From Bolinopsis microptera (Eukaryota; Ctenophora; Tentaculata; Lobata; Bolinopsidae): a stretch of 16,228 nt of DNA. A program made the position numbers and the translations under genes. Shown here piece after piece: positions 1-11,857 of this stretch (positions are counted from its first letter, which is position 1; each line of letters begins with the position of its first letter). The notes beneath the pieces were generated by a model. That model ran no database searches. It had not been told where the DNA came from and saw only the letters and a program-made list of their open reading frames with translations. The stretch is from the NCBI RefSeq assembly GCF_026151205.1, contig NW_026971938.1, positions 1 through 16,228 on the forward strand, written 5' to 3'.

Positions 1-989
1 AGAGGGCTTTAATCAATAAATCGGCCGGGTTGGGTTTTTAATTGATGGGTTTTGTACTGCAAAATGTGAATATTAAAGTGGGACTCCACTTTTTTTTCCC
101 ACTCACTCACCACGCACCCTCTCTCACTCTCTCCTCCTTTGACAGATGTTTTTTCAAAATTTTATGCTTAATAAATCCGTTTTTGCTTACGAATTCGTTT
201 ATTTTTATTTTCAAAAATAATTTATTTATTTTTTCCTTTACAAAAACCAGCCCCATTAGTTAAGTTCATTATAGTTATACTTTTGCCGTATATCTTCTTC
301 CAGAATATATATTTAATACCTAAGAATCTAGGTTCGCCGTATTTAACATCTGATCGGTTTCATGTAACTCCCCCTTTGCATGCCTTCGACAACGCAAGTC
401 CCCCAACGTCCCTTGATACGAGAAAAACCCACCCCCCATTAGCAGGAGCCTTCCCGTCCCCCTTATGTGGATCTACGAGTCGAGTAAGAACCAAATCTTA
501 AAGATCATGTTTACTTCTAATGTATAGCTATGATGTACAGAGTTTGACATGTGGAACTCCTAATCCTACATCTAGCCCCACTTTCTAGGTCAATTAAATT
601 TCTACTGACGGATCACATCGCTAATTATACGTCACTAATATGGTGGACATGAATCTGATCACCGTGGGGACCCCCTAAATAATAAGGGGACCCTTTAAGT
701 CCGGCCCTCCCGCAATTGTCCCGGTTTTTATCACAAAATGTATCGAAAAAGTGGTTCCATAGTTCTAAAAAAGCAAAAAAAAAAATCCTCAATCTTACTG
801 TTTGAAAACGTCCAGGTCCCCTAGGTTCCGCCGGCCCGGGAATTTTTGATTTAATCCCCCAGTTCCGGGCCCCTCCCGGCCGGGATGAGGCGTCCCCCCT
901 GCAGGCTTATCCCGGCCGGGATGATTATTTGTGTCCCCGGTAGACCTCTGGAGTAATACAGTCCACAAAACATACAGACAAAACAAATA
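1..989. other. Left flank without a recognisable gene
   Basis: This sequence has ordinary base composition and is not run-inflated. Short open frames exist on both strands, but they are rich in Phe, Pro and Ser, show no motif and look like chance. A CT-rich tract at about 91-140 ends in gacag at 141-145, which could be a plus-strand splice acceptor. The frame after it closes within about 25 codons, so I do not call an exon. The only distinct structure is the GC-rich palindrome pair listed separately. Confidence 0.5.
874..924. repeat. Two copies of a GC-rich 12-bp palindrome
   Basis: TCCCGGCCGGGA occurs at 874-885 and again at 910-921. Each copy is its own reverse complement, and each is followed by TGA, so the direct repeat is 15 bp long. 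The starts are 36 bp apart. The local GC content is far above the surrounding AT-rich DNA. It could be a paired protein-binding site or the edge of a small repeat; function is unknown. The repeat is directly visible and any role is inference. Confidence 0.7.
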
Positions 990-1088
990 TCACTGGACCT
1001 CCCTTTTCTGAGCAGCTCGCTTCCCCTCTTCTACTTTGTTGTTCCTGATGGTTGGATTCCCTCCCTCCTCTTCCTCATCGTGACTCTT
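990..1088 (-). CDS. Possible terminal exon encoding a charged tail (partial gene)
   Basis: Read on the minus strand, a good acceptor (tttctcccacag, ending at 1089) is followed by 32 open codons and a TGA at 992-990. The peptide starts KSHDEEEEGG, continues through an Asn/Lys/Glu-rich middle and ends KRAAQKREVQ. It is strongly charged with an acidic cluster, as expected of a disordered C-terminal tail. Codon use looks normal and the sequence is not run-inflated. Any upstream exon would lie above 1240, where the sequence is unreadable, so the gene cannot be identified. A chance open frame of this length is possible. The splice site and open frame are seen; a real gene is inferred. Confidence 0.3.
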   Translation of the reverse strand, partial: KSHDEEEEGGNPTIRNNKVEEGKRAAQKREVQ

Positions 1089-1239
1089 CTGTGGGAGAAA
1101 AGAGAAACTTTTAGATCGGCTATTTCCGTGATAATTCCATCGGGTCAAAATAAAATGGGTTTTACATGATAAGATGCTGTATTTTTTATGACGTAAGACC
1201 AGTGTTTGTTAGCAACTGATTAGTGATAATGTGCCACGG

Positions 1240-4190
1240 TTTTTTCCCCCTCTTTTGCATATTAATATTAAACCCAAAAATTTCTAAAATAGGCCCCAGG
1301 CTAAAAAATAAAAACTCCTCCCTGATGCCCCCCATTTTAAAAATGTTTGGTTACCCATTGGGAAAAATCGAGATAATGCGCCCCCCTAAATTAAAAAATA
1401 ATACGATGAATGATTAAAATAATTGGGGGGAAAATAATTTAATTCTTAATTAAAAGCCGTTTTTGAAAACACTTCCCTCCCCAGATTTAAATAAGAAAAA
1501 GAAGTCAAGAAAAAGTCCCCCAAATTTTACGTTTTTTTTTTTTTTTCTTTAACCAGCAATTGTACCCAGGGCCGAAAATTTGGTCCCCCTACAGGGAAAA
1601 GTTTTCCCCAATGTTTTTTTGGTGTTTAAAATTTTATGGTTGCTTTAACAGGTAATATATAAAAGTGCCCGGGAAATTAACAATTTTTATCAAAAATGTC
1701 GTTTAATTCGGACCCGTTGTAAATTGTAACGTTCCCCATAACAATAAAACTAACCCCGGCTGAGGCCTTGAGGAAAAATCTGCAACTTGAAACAAATAGA
1801 GGTTTAAGCTTTATAAAAGTGGGAAGTCGAAAAAGATTTTTTCTTAACCCGCACCCCAATTTCAACTACCGCCCCTCCCCCCTTTTTTCCCCACTTTTTT
1901 TTTCTAATTTCCTTGAAAAAGAACGAGCAATAAAAATTCCCAAAACTAAGTAAGGATCTTTTGTTCCCCGGGCACAACCTGTTTAATGAAAAAAAATTAA
2001 GGCACGTAATTAACTACTTTTGGCACTTACAAGCGCTTGGGAAAATTTGGGTTTTAAAAATAAGGGAAAAAAAGAGCAATTTTTTTGGGGGGAAAAAAAA
2101 ATGATGAAAAACCCCAAAATGCCTACAATCCCCACCATCACTACCCCCCTTTACTTAAACACGTTTCCCCTTAGGGCCCCCGGGGACAAAAGGGGACTTT
2201 CCCCCCCCAAGCCCCCCCAACCCCCCAATCCTACCCCCCAAAAACCCCCAAAAACCCAAAACCCCAACTTTAAAAAACCACCATCCTAAAAACCCCCCCC
2301 CAAAACCCTAAAATTAAAAAACCTTTGAACTTCCTTAAAAAGCCCCGTTCCCCCCGGATCGAAGCCCAGTTTTTTTTTCGCTTTAAAACTTTTCAAAAGG
2401 GGAAAGCAATTTTAAAATTTTTTTTTTTTCCCCCTGTGGGGGGATTTCCCCGGAAAAACACGTTTTTAAAAAAAAAACATCGTTTTCTTTTTTTAAAGGT
2501 TTCGACTGGGGGAAAAAATCCCTTTTAAATTTTTTAGGAAAAAAAACCCAAATTCCCCCGTGGTAAAAAAAAAACTAAATAAAAAAAAGTTTTAAAAGGT
2601 CCTTTAAAAAAGGAATTGTGTTTTGAATAAAAAATTTACTTTTTTTTTGATATTTTTTTTTGGGGCCCCCACGGACATTGGGGGAAAAATTTTTTTTTGT
2701 GTGGGGCCCCCCCCCGGGGGCTTTGGGGGGATTTAAAATTTTTTGATTTTTTCAATTTCTTTTTTTGGGGCTTTGAAAAAAAAAAATGAAAAAAAAGTCC
2801 CCAAAAAACTGAAAAATATTTTTTTTCCTGTCTTATATTTTCCAAAAAAGGTTTTTCGGGGGTTTAAAACCCGGGGCCCCCCCCCCCCCTTAAATGTAAA
2901 AGGTAACAAAATTTTTTAAAAAAGGGTTTTTCTTGGGGGCCCAATTCCTTTTATTATTTTTCCCTTTTGGGCCACAAAACCCGTTTAAAATGCTCATCGT
3001 CCCCCCCTTTCCCCCCCAGTGTTTTTTAATTTTGTTTTTTAAAAACCCATTTTAAAAATTTTTTGGTTTTTTTGCAAAAACCTTCCCCCGAACATACGCT
3101 GTAAAATCGACCCCCCAAAAAAGTTTAAATTATCGCCCGGTAGTAGAAAAAGCCCCCTTAAAGGGTATTTTTTTTGCCCGATAACACTAGGGAACCCCCA
3201 AAAATCCCCCTTATTTTTAAAAACCGTAGAAAACCCTTAAAAAAATAACCCCCCCAGAAAAATTAAAACTGAGTTTTTAAAAACCCCCCCCCCCGGGTTT
3301 AAAAAAAACCCCCCCAAATTTTTCGGTTTCAAAAAAAAGGCCCAAGAAAGCCCCTTTAAAAAAAAAACCATTTTTTTTTGACCAAAGTTTTAATTTTTTG
3401 TTGGCAAAATCAGCCCAAAATTTTTTCATAAAATTGGGAAAAAGAACTAAACCCAAAAAAAAATTTCCCCCGGTAAAAAAAAAAATTCCCAATCCCAAAG
3501 GGGAGAAAAAAAGGGTTTTGTCCCAGATACAGGGTAGTCCTATATTCATGGGGGTTTAAACCAATTTTAAAATTTTACCTTAATTCTATTCTTTTTCCCC
3601 CAATTATTAATATAAAAATTTATTACAATCAAAAAGTTTTTTTCCCCGTTTTTTTATCATTCAGGGTTTTTTTTTTTACATGGCCCCATTATCCCCTTAA
3701 AATTAGAAAATTCAAAAAGGGGTTTTTTTTTTATTCATGGGTTTTGACCCAAAATAAAAAGAAATAAGTTTAAAAATTTTTTGAATCCTGTCCCCGCATT
3801 TAAAGTTTCTATTTAGATGAGGGCCCCCTGAACCAACCTTTCTTTCAAAACCCCCAGTTCCCCCCCCCCGAAGTGAAAAAGGGTGGAGTCCCCCGAAAAT
3901 TTACCGCAAATATTAAAAAAATATTTATCCCTCCCCTTAAAAGATAAAAAATTTTCCCCCTGGTTTTTTTAAAGGAAATTGGGGAAAAAATTTTTTTAAA
4001 AATTAAAAGTGGGAAAAATGAAAAAACTTTTTAAAAACTTTCCCCCTTTGGGGCCCCCATCATAAGTAAAATCAAAAAAATGGGGCAAGGAAAAACAAAA
4101 ATAAAAAAATGAAAACCCCCGCCCCCTAAAATTTATATACTTAAAAAACATAAAATATGCTTTGCGGAAAATTAAAACCTTGCAAAAAAA
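1240..4190. repeat. Run-inflated block, possibly a fourth, degraded repeat copy
   Basis: Quality falls steadily from about 1240, and beyond 2000 nearly every base lies in a homopolymer run. Three stretches hint at the unit seen more cleanly at 11560-14797. A 16-mer, TTTGCATATTAATATT, is shared exactly between 1254-1269 and 14551-14566. The stretch at about 1500-1535 resembles 14755-14797. The stretch at about 1740-1770 resembles 11715-11750. About 3640-4190 may also correspond to 14240-14797. I could not follow a continuous alignment through the middle, and the short frames here carry no evidence of coding. Confidence 0.25.
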
Positions 4191-4194
4191 ATTC

Positions 4195-7100
4195 CCATTT
4201 ATTTTACAGCCCAAAATTTTAAACCTTGTAAGCAGAAAAAACAAGAAACACGGGTTTTTTTTTTTATATAATCGAGGGTTCTATTGAAAGTTTTCCCTCT
4301 TATCGTGGAACCCGGGGGCCCTGGTTTCGATATATAAAAAAATTTATAAAAATTTTCGCTGTAGAAAACCGGGGGTTTTTTTTTTTATTTTTATCTCAAT
4401 TTACTTTAATCCTTGTTTTTGCAAACGGAAAAAAACACGATTTTTTTTTTATTTTACGAGCGGTTTTTTTAAATTAATATTTTATCTTCGGAAAACGCCT
4501 TGGGGGTTTCGATTCCCCAAAAAAAACCCCCAAAGAAATGGAGTTTCATGAAAGAGGGGGAAAATTTGGGCCGTTTTTTTAAAAAATTACCCAGAGTTTC
4601 AAATGGGCCCCCAGAATATATGAAAAAGAAAAATTTGCAAGAAAGGAATCGTTTTTTTCCCCCCCCCTTTTTTTTGTTACACTCCCCTTTTAATTAATTT
4701 TTAAATTCAAAAATTTTGGGGATACCCCCCCCAAAAAAATTTTTAGCTACATCAACGTTTTTTAGAAAAAATAAGGTATTTAAAAAAAAAAATGGGTTTT
4801 TTGGTCTTTTACTTCCCTTCCAAATAGAGTAAAAAAGCTTTCCCCCTTAAGTTTTTTTCCGGAAACAAATCACCGTTGAAAAGGGGCATACCCCAATATT
4901 TCCCATACCCTAAAGCCCAAAAACCCCCATCGGAGAAATTTTACGGAAAAGCGAAAAAAAAAAAGTGGAAAAGAAAAAACAAAAAAACTGGAAAAAAGTT
5001 TTAAAAGTGAAAGAAGCCAAAAAACCGAAAACCCGTATTTTATACACAGGGGAATCCCCCACCAAGAAGGCATAAACCTTGGAAAAAAAACCAAAAATCT
5101 GTGAAACCACTTTTTAAAAGTGGTTTGGGAACCACGGGGATAAGGAAGCAGAAACCCCCAAAAATACCATCCACTTTTCCCCCTTCCCCCATCAGTTTTA
5201 AATGGGGATTGGGAAAAAGAGGAAAAAGGGCAAAAAAGGGGTCCAAAAATCCAGTGGCTTTTTTAAACACGAAGGGGGGTTTTTTTAAGGTTTTTTTAAC
5301 ATTAAAACCCCCCCCAGGATTTCACTTTTTACCCCGGTTTTGGGGGGTTTTTTTCCCCATTAAAAAGGGAACCCAAATTAGAAGGGAAAAAAAAATAAAA
5401 ACAATTAGGGAAACTATAAAACCAAATGGGCCAGACCGGAGAAAAAATTTTTTACAATCCCAAAATTAAAAAAAATAAAACCCATTTTTTCAGTTTTTCT
5501 CCCAAAAATTTTTACACCGTTTGGGAAAAACAAAATAATTTTCCCACAGATATCAAGTAAAAAGGTGGGGAACGTCCCCCACTAAATCCCCCGAAAAATT
5601 TTTATGCCCCCCCCCCTTTAAAACCCTGGGTCCACGGGGCCCCCAATCAATTTTTTCCTACAACCCCCGGGGGTGTAAGGAAAACCGGGAAAACCCCCCG
5701 TCCCATGAACACCAAGAAAAATTAAAAAACAAAGGAGAAGAACAAAAATCAAAAGGGAAATCCTCCCCCTGGGGGGGGATGGTTTTTTAAAATTGCCTTA
5801 ACAAGTTTTAACAAGACAAGACCAAGGGGGAGCTTTCCCAGCCCTGCCCGGGGACCCCTTTGGGGGGGGGGAGAAAAGGCGGGAACCCCCATTGCCCACA
5901 AAAAAAATGGCTTTACAAAAATTTTTTCCCCCCCCCGGGGAAACCCCGAAGTAAAAAAAACCCCCAGTTTAGAATGGCTTTTTTAAAATGGGACCCCAAT
6001 AAAAAAAATTCCCCAAAAAGGTTTTTCCCCCCCCCCAAAGGCCCCCGGCCCAAAAATTGGGCCAATTTTTTTCCCTTTGTTTTTTGGGGTTGGGGGGTGG
6101 TTTTCCCACTTTTTTGGTCCCCGTTTTTTATTTTCCCCAAAAAAACGAAAACAATTCCCACCCCGTTTGTTCCCAAAGGGAAAAGGGGTTTCCCCCCCCG
6201 GGCCCGGGGCAAGAAAACCCCCCTTTTGGCCTAAAAATCCCAACCCCAAAAAAAAAAAAATTTTTTTGGGGGGCCCCAAAAGGGGTTTTTTTTTTTTTTG
6301 GGGTTTTTCCCCCAAAAACAGACCGATTTTAAAACCCCCCAAACAAGGGGAAAACCCCCGGTAAAATTGGAGCGGCTTCCCTTTAAAAAATTAAAAAACT
6401 TAAAAGATTGGGGGTAAAGAAATTGGGGGGGGTGCCCCCCCCCCCAAAAATTAAAAGGGAATTTGGGCCCCCGATGATTAAACCCAAAAACTTTTTAAAA
6501 ATTTTTAAAAACAAAAAAGGGGAAAAAGGTTTTTTTTTTTTACAGGAACCACGTGGGGACCACTACGGAAAAAAGGGGAAACCCCGGCCCTTTTGGAAAA
6601 AAAAAAACCCCAGAATTAAGGTTCCCCCCCCAAAAAAATTAAAGAAAAAAAAGTTTCCGGGCCCCCCATTTTCCCCCCCCCCCCCCCAAAAAAAAAAATG
6701 CCGGGGCAAAGGAGGGAAAAGGGACCCCTTTAAAAAAGCGGGTTTTGTGGTTTGGGGATTCCCCAAAAGGCCCCGGGAAAAAAACGGAAAAAAGGGGAAC
6801 CCCCCCACCAACCCCGCGGTTTTTTTTTTGGGGAAAACCCAAGGGGGAAAAAAAAGGGAAAAATGGGGGCAAATGTGGAAATTTTGGACCCCCTTTTTTT
6901 TTGATTGAAAAAAGGAAAAGTGGGAAAACATACAATGGGAAAAGGAAAGGGTTTTTAGGGGTGGGGGGGTTTTCCCCAAAACCCAGGAAAGGGTTTTTTT
7001 TTAAAAAACCAAAAGCCTTCCCCCGGGGGGGGTTGGGGGGAGCGGGAAAGGTTTGGGGTTTTTTTCCCGTTTTGGGAAAAATTAAAATTTAAATTGGGTT

Positions 7101-7290
7101 TTCTTTTTTATTCCTTTTGGGGGTTTTGAAGAAACCCTTTGGGTTTTTTGGGTTTTTTTAAACCCCCCCAAAAATTTTTTAAAATTTTTTAAAAAAATTT
7201 TTAATTTTTTTCCCTTTTCCCCCTTTTTTGTCCAAGTTTTTAAATTTCCCTTTTTTTTTCAAAAAAAAAATTTTTTAAAATTTTTTTCCC
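4195..7290 (+). repeat. Tandem repeat copy A, run-inflated
   Basis: This block follows the cleaner sequence 11567 to about 14030 in the same order and orientation, with bases stretched into runs. GGGCCCCCGATGATT is identical at 6465-6479 and 13538-13552. The stretch 5041-5260 tracks 12405-12600, 5647-5950 tracks 12918-13190, 6145-6245 tracks 13310-13385, and 6900-7060 tracks 13860-13990. Both the coding-like patches and the AT-rich spacer at 12660-12840 are represented (5330-5600). It is about 1.2 times longer than its counterpart, as expected if homopolymers are expanded. Open frames inside it are not reliable, and I call none as genes. Boundaries are approximate. Confidence 0.75.
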
Positions 7291-7309
7291 CCAAAGAATC
7301 GGGGAAAAC

Positions 7310-10300
7310 CCCTTTTTTTTTTTTTTTTATACCTCCCCCCGTGAAACCCCCCCTTGGGAAATTTTTAGTTTTTTTAAAGTAAAAAGGGGAAACTGTTAAA
7401 AAATGGGTTTTTTTAAATTTTCCCCGGGTTTTTCCCAAGGGTTTTTTTTTTAAAAAAAAAATTCCCCTTTTTCCCTAAATTTTTTTTTGCCAGGGGGGGG
7501 GGGAAAAGGGGCCCCTTTCTTAACCTGGTTTTTAAAAAAATTTTTTTTTTCCCGGGTTTTTCCCCTTTTCCCCCTTTAAAGTTCCCCCCCCCTTTAAGAA
7601 AAAATGGAAAAAAATTAAAAAAAAAAATTTAAGTAAAAAAATTAAAGGGGAAATATAAATTTTGTTTTTCTGGGAAAAATTATAAAAAACTGGGCCACAA
7701 ATTTTTTTTTTTAAAAGGTTTTTTAAACGCGCCGCCCCCCTTGTTAAACGTTTTTTTTATTTTTCCCCCCAAAAGGAAAATTTAAAAAGATAAAATTCCA
7801 AAAAAAAAGGGGGAATCTTTTTTTTCCTTTTCTTTTTTTGGTTTAAAATCCTTCCCAAAAAATTTAAAAAAAAATGTAAAAACAAAAATTTTTTTTAAAA
7901 ACCCTTTTTTAAAATAATTTTTCGGGGGGGAAAAATTGGGGGGATTTTAAAAACCCTTTTCCCCCCAAGGAAAAAACAAAATAAGATAAAAAATTTTTTG
8001 GGGGGGCCTTTTTACTCCCCCCTTCCCCCCAAATTTGCAAATAAAAAAACCCCGCTTTCACCCTAAAATTTCCCCCGGAAAAAAGAAAAAAACAGTTTGG
8101 AAAGGGCAAAAAACCAAATATTCGATACCATAAAAGAAATAAAATCCGGGTTGAGTGGGGCCCAAAACCGGGGGTAAAACCCCCAAAACCCGGGTTTTTG
8201 GAAAAAAATAACAAAAAACTGGAAAAGTAAAAAAATTGGGGAAAAAAGCCCCCAAACCCCCGAACCCGCCCCTCCGTACCCCAGGGGATTCCCCCCCAGA
8301 GATTGGGAATTTAAAAAAACCCCGGACCAAAACCCAAAAACTGGGGGAAAACCAAAAAACCCAAAAAGTTTTGGGGGGAACTCCGGGGCCCCCAAAAGGG
8401 AAGCCCTTTAACCCCCGGGAAAACCCACAACCAAACCACTTTCCCAAACCCCTTTCCCTCCCAAAAATTTTTTTAAAGGGGGAAAGGGGGGCCCAAGGGA
8501 AAAAAGGCCCCAAAAAAGGGGTCCCCCCCCCCCATCAGGGGGGGGCCCCTTTCCCCCTAAAAAACGGGGTGGTTTTTGGGGAAAAGGTTTTAAAAATTTT
8601 ATTTGGCCCCCCCGGGGGAAATTTCCCCAAATTTTAAACCCGGTTTTTTTTTTCGTTTTTTATTTTTTTTTTTTAAAAAGGGGCCCCCTTAAAAATTTTG
8701 AAGGGAAACCCCCCAAACCCAATAAAAAGGGTTTAATTTTAAAATTAAAATTTAAAACCCACATCAAGTGGACCCAATTTTTGGGAAATTCCCCTTTTAA
8801 ATTTAATAATTAAAAATTTAAAAAAGTAAAATTTAAAAAATTTAATTTTTAAACCCTTAAAAAATTTAAAAAAGGTTTTTTTTTAAACCCCCCCTGTTTT
8901 TGGGAAAATTTGTTAAAAACAAAAATATTAAAATTTCCTCCAAAAGAAACTTTAAGGGAAAAGGTGGGGGAAACCGGGCCCAAATCCCGAAGGTTTTTTT
9001 TAAAACCCCGCCCCCCCCGAAAAACCTGGGAATTTAAAGGGGGCTTTCCCCTTAATCAAAATTTCTCAACCCCAAAACCGGGGGAAAGTAGGAAAAAATT
9101 TTTTGGGAAACCCCTTTCCCTTCCCCCTTTTCCCCAAAAAAAATGAAAGAAAAAAAGGAGAAAAAAAAAACAGTATCCCAAAAGGGAATTTCCAAAATTG
9201 TGGGGGTTTTTTTTCATAATGCCCCAAAAAAAGTTTTAAAAAAGAAAACCCAAAAAAACCAAGGGAGGGGCTGCCCCCAAAACATGTTCCCCCTTTGGGG
9301 CCAAAAAACTTTTGGGGCCCCCAAAAAAAAAGGCCGGAAACCCCCTTAAAATTTCCCCGCCAAAAAAAGGGTTTTTTTAAAGGGGTTTTTCCCCCCGGGG
9401 AAAACCCACGAAGTAGAATTTTGGGGAAAAAGAAAAGTAAACCCTTTTGAAAAAACGGGAAAATAAAAAATTTCCCCAAGAAGGGTTTTCCAACAAAACC
9501 CAAAGGCCCAAAAGAAAAATTAAAATTCCTTCCCTTTTTTGGGGTTTTTGGGGGGGGGGTTTCCCCCTTTTTTTTTCCCCCCTTTTTTTTTCCCAAAAAG
9601 AACCCCAAAAATCGACCCCCCAAAAATTTCCAAAGGGAAAAAGGAAAATTCCCCCCCCCCCCCCCCCCGGGCCCTTTGGGCAAAAAACCCCCCTGGCTAA
9701 AAAATTTAACAAAACCAAAAGGGGAAAACCTTTTCCCCCCCCCCGGGGTTTTTTTTGGGGTTTTCCCCCAACCCCTTTGAAACCCCCATTTTACAAAATT
9801 TTTAAAAACCCCAAAAAACCCGGGGAAAATTTGGAAACCGGAAAACCAATTTTAAACACAACCCCCAAAAAAAAGGTTTTTGAAAAAAATCCCTCCCCCC
9901 TACGGGGGGGGGCCCCAAAGATTTTCGAAGGGCCTAAAAACTAAAAAAAAACCAAAAATAAAAATTTCCTTTGGTTTTTTTTTTTTAAAAAAGGGGCACG
10001 GGGGGCAAACACTACGAACGAAAAATGGCCTTTTGGGAAAAAAAAAAACCCAAAAACCCCAGGTTTAAACCCAAAAATCCTTTCAAAAAAGTTGGGCGTC
10101 CCCCCCCCAAACCCCCCGTCCCAAAAAATTAACATGCCGGGGCACGGGGGAAAAAAAGGGGGCTTTTTGGGGGTTTTTTGGGGGGGGGGACTCCCTTTAA
10201 AGGGCCCCAAAAAAACCCTTTTAAAAAAAACCAAAAAACCAAACCCCCGGTTTTTTTTTTCCCGCAGCAAGGGGAAAAAAACATGGGGAAACCCCCGGGG

Positions 10301-11557
10301 GGGAAATGTTGAGGTTTGGGGGTTTTTTTTTTTTTGAAAAAAGAACATTTAAAACCCCACTTTTGGGGGTTTTGGGGTTGGGGTTTGAAGTTGGGGGGTT
10401 CCCCCAACCCCAGGAAAAATTGGTTTTTCCCCCCCCAAAACCAAAAACCCGGGGTGGGGGGGAAAAATTTGGGGCCCAAAAAGCCCAAGGGGGGGTTTTT
10501 TAGTTTTGGGAAAATTTTTGGGTTTTTTGGGGGTTTTTTATTGGAGTTTTAAAATTTTAATTTTTAAAACTTTTCCAAACCCAAAAAATTTCCCCGGAAA
10601 AAATAAAAAAAAACAAAAGGGAGCCCTTGGAAAAAAAAAATTTAATGTCCCCAAAAAAAAAATGAAAAATTTTTTCGGGGGGAAATCAAAGGCCAAAAAG
10701 GGCCCCCGGAACCCGGGTTTTTGGACAGGCACAAGTAAAACAAGAAATTTTTCCCCGGGACCAAAAAAAGAATTTAAAAAGGAAAAATTTTAAAAAAAAA
10801 ACCCAGTAAACAACCCCAAAAGTTTAGAAAACACGTCCCCAAAAGGGGGTTTTAAGGGGGTCCCCCAAAATCAAAAATCCCCCATGGAAAAAAAATGAAA
10901 TGGTTTTTTAAAGGGGGTTTTGCCCAAAAAAAAATTTTTTTTTTTTAAAAAATTCCAAATTTTTGGTTTGGTTTAAAATTTTTAATTTAAAAGGGAACAG
11001 AAAAATTTTTTTGTTTCCCAATGATCAATTTTAAATTTTTTAAAAAAAATACAAAACTTTAAACCCAAACTTTGGGTTAAAAAAAATAGCGGTTTTCCCA
11101 GAGGGGAAAGGGCCTTTGGTTTAAACGGGGGCCCAAAAAACCCCCTCCCTTGGTTTAACCCCCCTTTAAAAAAAATTTTAATACCGAAAAGGGCCAACCC
11201 CCCCCGGTTTTTTGGGGGAAATTTTTGTTGGGGGGTTTTTCAACCCCTTTTTATTTTTTTAAGAAAAAAAAAAAAAAATTTTTAAATTTTTTCGGGTTTT
11301 TTTTCAAACCCAAAAAAATTTTTTAAAAATTTCCCAAAAAATTTATTTTTTTTTTTAAATTAAAGGGAAAAGGTTTTTGGGGAAAAAAAAAATTTAAATT
11401 TTTTATTTTTTTTGATGTGGGGGTTTTTTTTTCGTAGCCCCTTTTTAAAAAAATATTTAATTTTCAATTTTTTTTTAAAATAAAACCCCCCCAAAAAACA
11501 AAACAAAACAAAAAAAAAAAAAAAAAAAAAAAAGTCCCCCCTGACCAAATAACGTCC
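7310..11557 (+). repeat. Tandem repeat copy B, run-inflated
   Basis: This block is collinear with 11570-14797. Several stretches match C. AAAATAATTTTTCGGG at 7911-7926 matches 12074-12090 apart from one extra T. CCACGAAGTAGA is identical at 9406-9417 and 13174-13185. GCAGCAAGGG is shared by 10264-10273 and 13814-13823, and GACAGGCACAA by 10724-10734 and 14157-14167. AGTCCCCCC, followed by TGACCA, lies at 11533 and 14766. The block is about 1.3 times the length of the cleaner copy. The AC-rich and poly(A) stretch at 11497-11532 corresponds to a mixed A-rich stretch at 14728-14765, so it is an inflated copy, not a retroposon tail. No frame here can be trusted. Confidence 0.8.
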
Positions 11558-11832
11558 CCCCAACTCATTGTTTATTTTATAGCGTTTCCCCCCTTGACTA
11601 TTGTCCAATTTTGTTTTTGATGTTGGGTTAAACCGTAAGTTGGTTTTTTATAATATGTTATAAATTCGAAACTTTCATTTAAAATTTCCCAAATTTTCTC
11701 TAAATTTTTTGGAAAACCAGGGTGTGGACTGGCCTTGCACCTGGTTAAAAAACATTTCCCTTCCATTTTCAACATTAATACGAAAATATAATTAAGATTT
11801 CAATAAAAAGTTTAAACATATCAAATTTTATA

Positions 11833-11857
11833 AATTTACCTTATATTAAGGTAAATT
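11833..11857. repeat. Perfect 11-bp inverted repeat (AT-rich hairpin)
   Basis: AATTTACCTTA and its exact reverse complement TAAGGTAAATT are separated by three bases (tat). The hairpin lies in the AT-rich head of repeat copy C. The matching parts of copies A (about 4440-4500) and B (about 7620-7660) are too run-inflated to show whether the arms are kept. It could be a cruciform-prone site or chance in AT-rich DNA. Confidence 0.55.

Noticed and set aside
91-145. Polypyrimidine tract plus CAG as a plus-strand splice acceptor
   Set aside because: The sequence after it closes quickly in the ATG frame and has no coding character, so there is no exon to support it.
5860-7092. Long overlapping open frames on both strands in the noisy block (up to 166 codons)
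   Set aside because: They are made of poly-Pro, poly-Gly, poly-Lys and poly-Phe tracts from homopolymer runs, which contain few stop codons. The same DNA in cleaner copy C does not keep these frames.
8058-9944. Open frames of 110-205 codons on both strands
   Set aside because: These have the same run-generated composition as above. The region aligns to copy C coding-like and intron-like parts alike, without keeping a frame.
11497-11533. AC-rich plus long poly(A), looking like a retroposon tail
   Set aside because: The matching part of copy C (14728-14765) is a mixed A-rich sequence without a pure tail, so the poly(A) is best explained by run inflation. I saw no target-site duplication.
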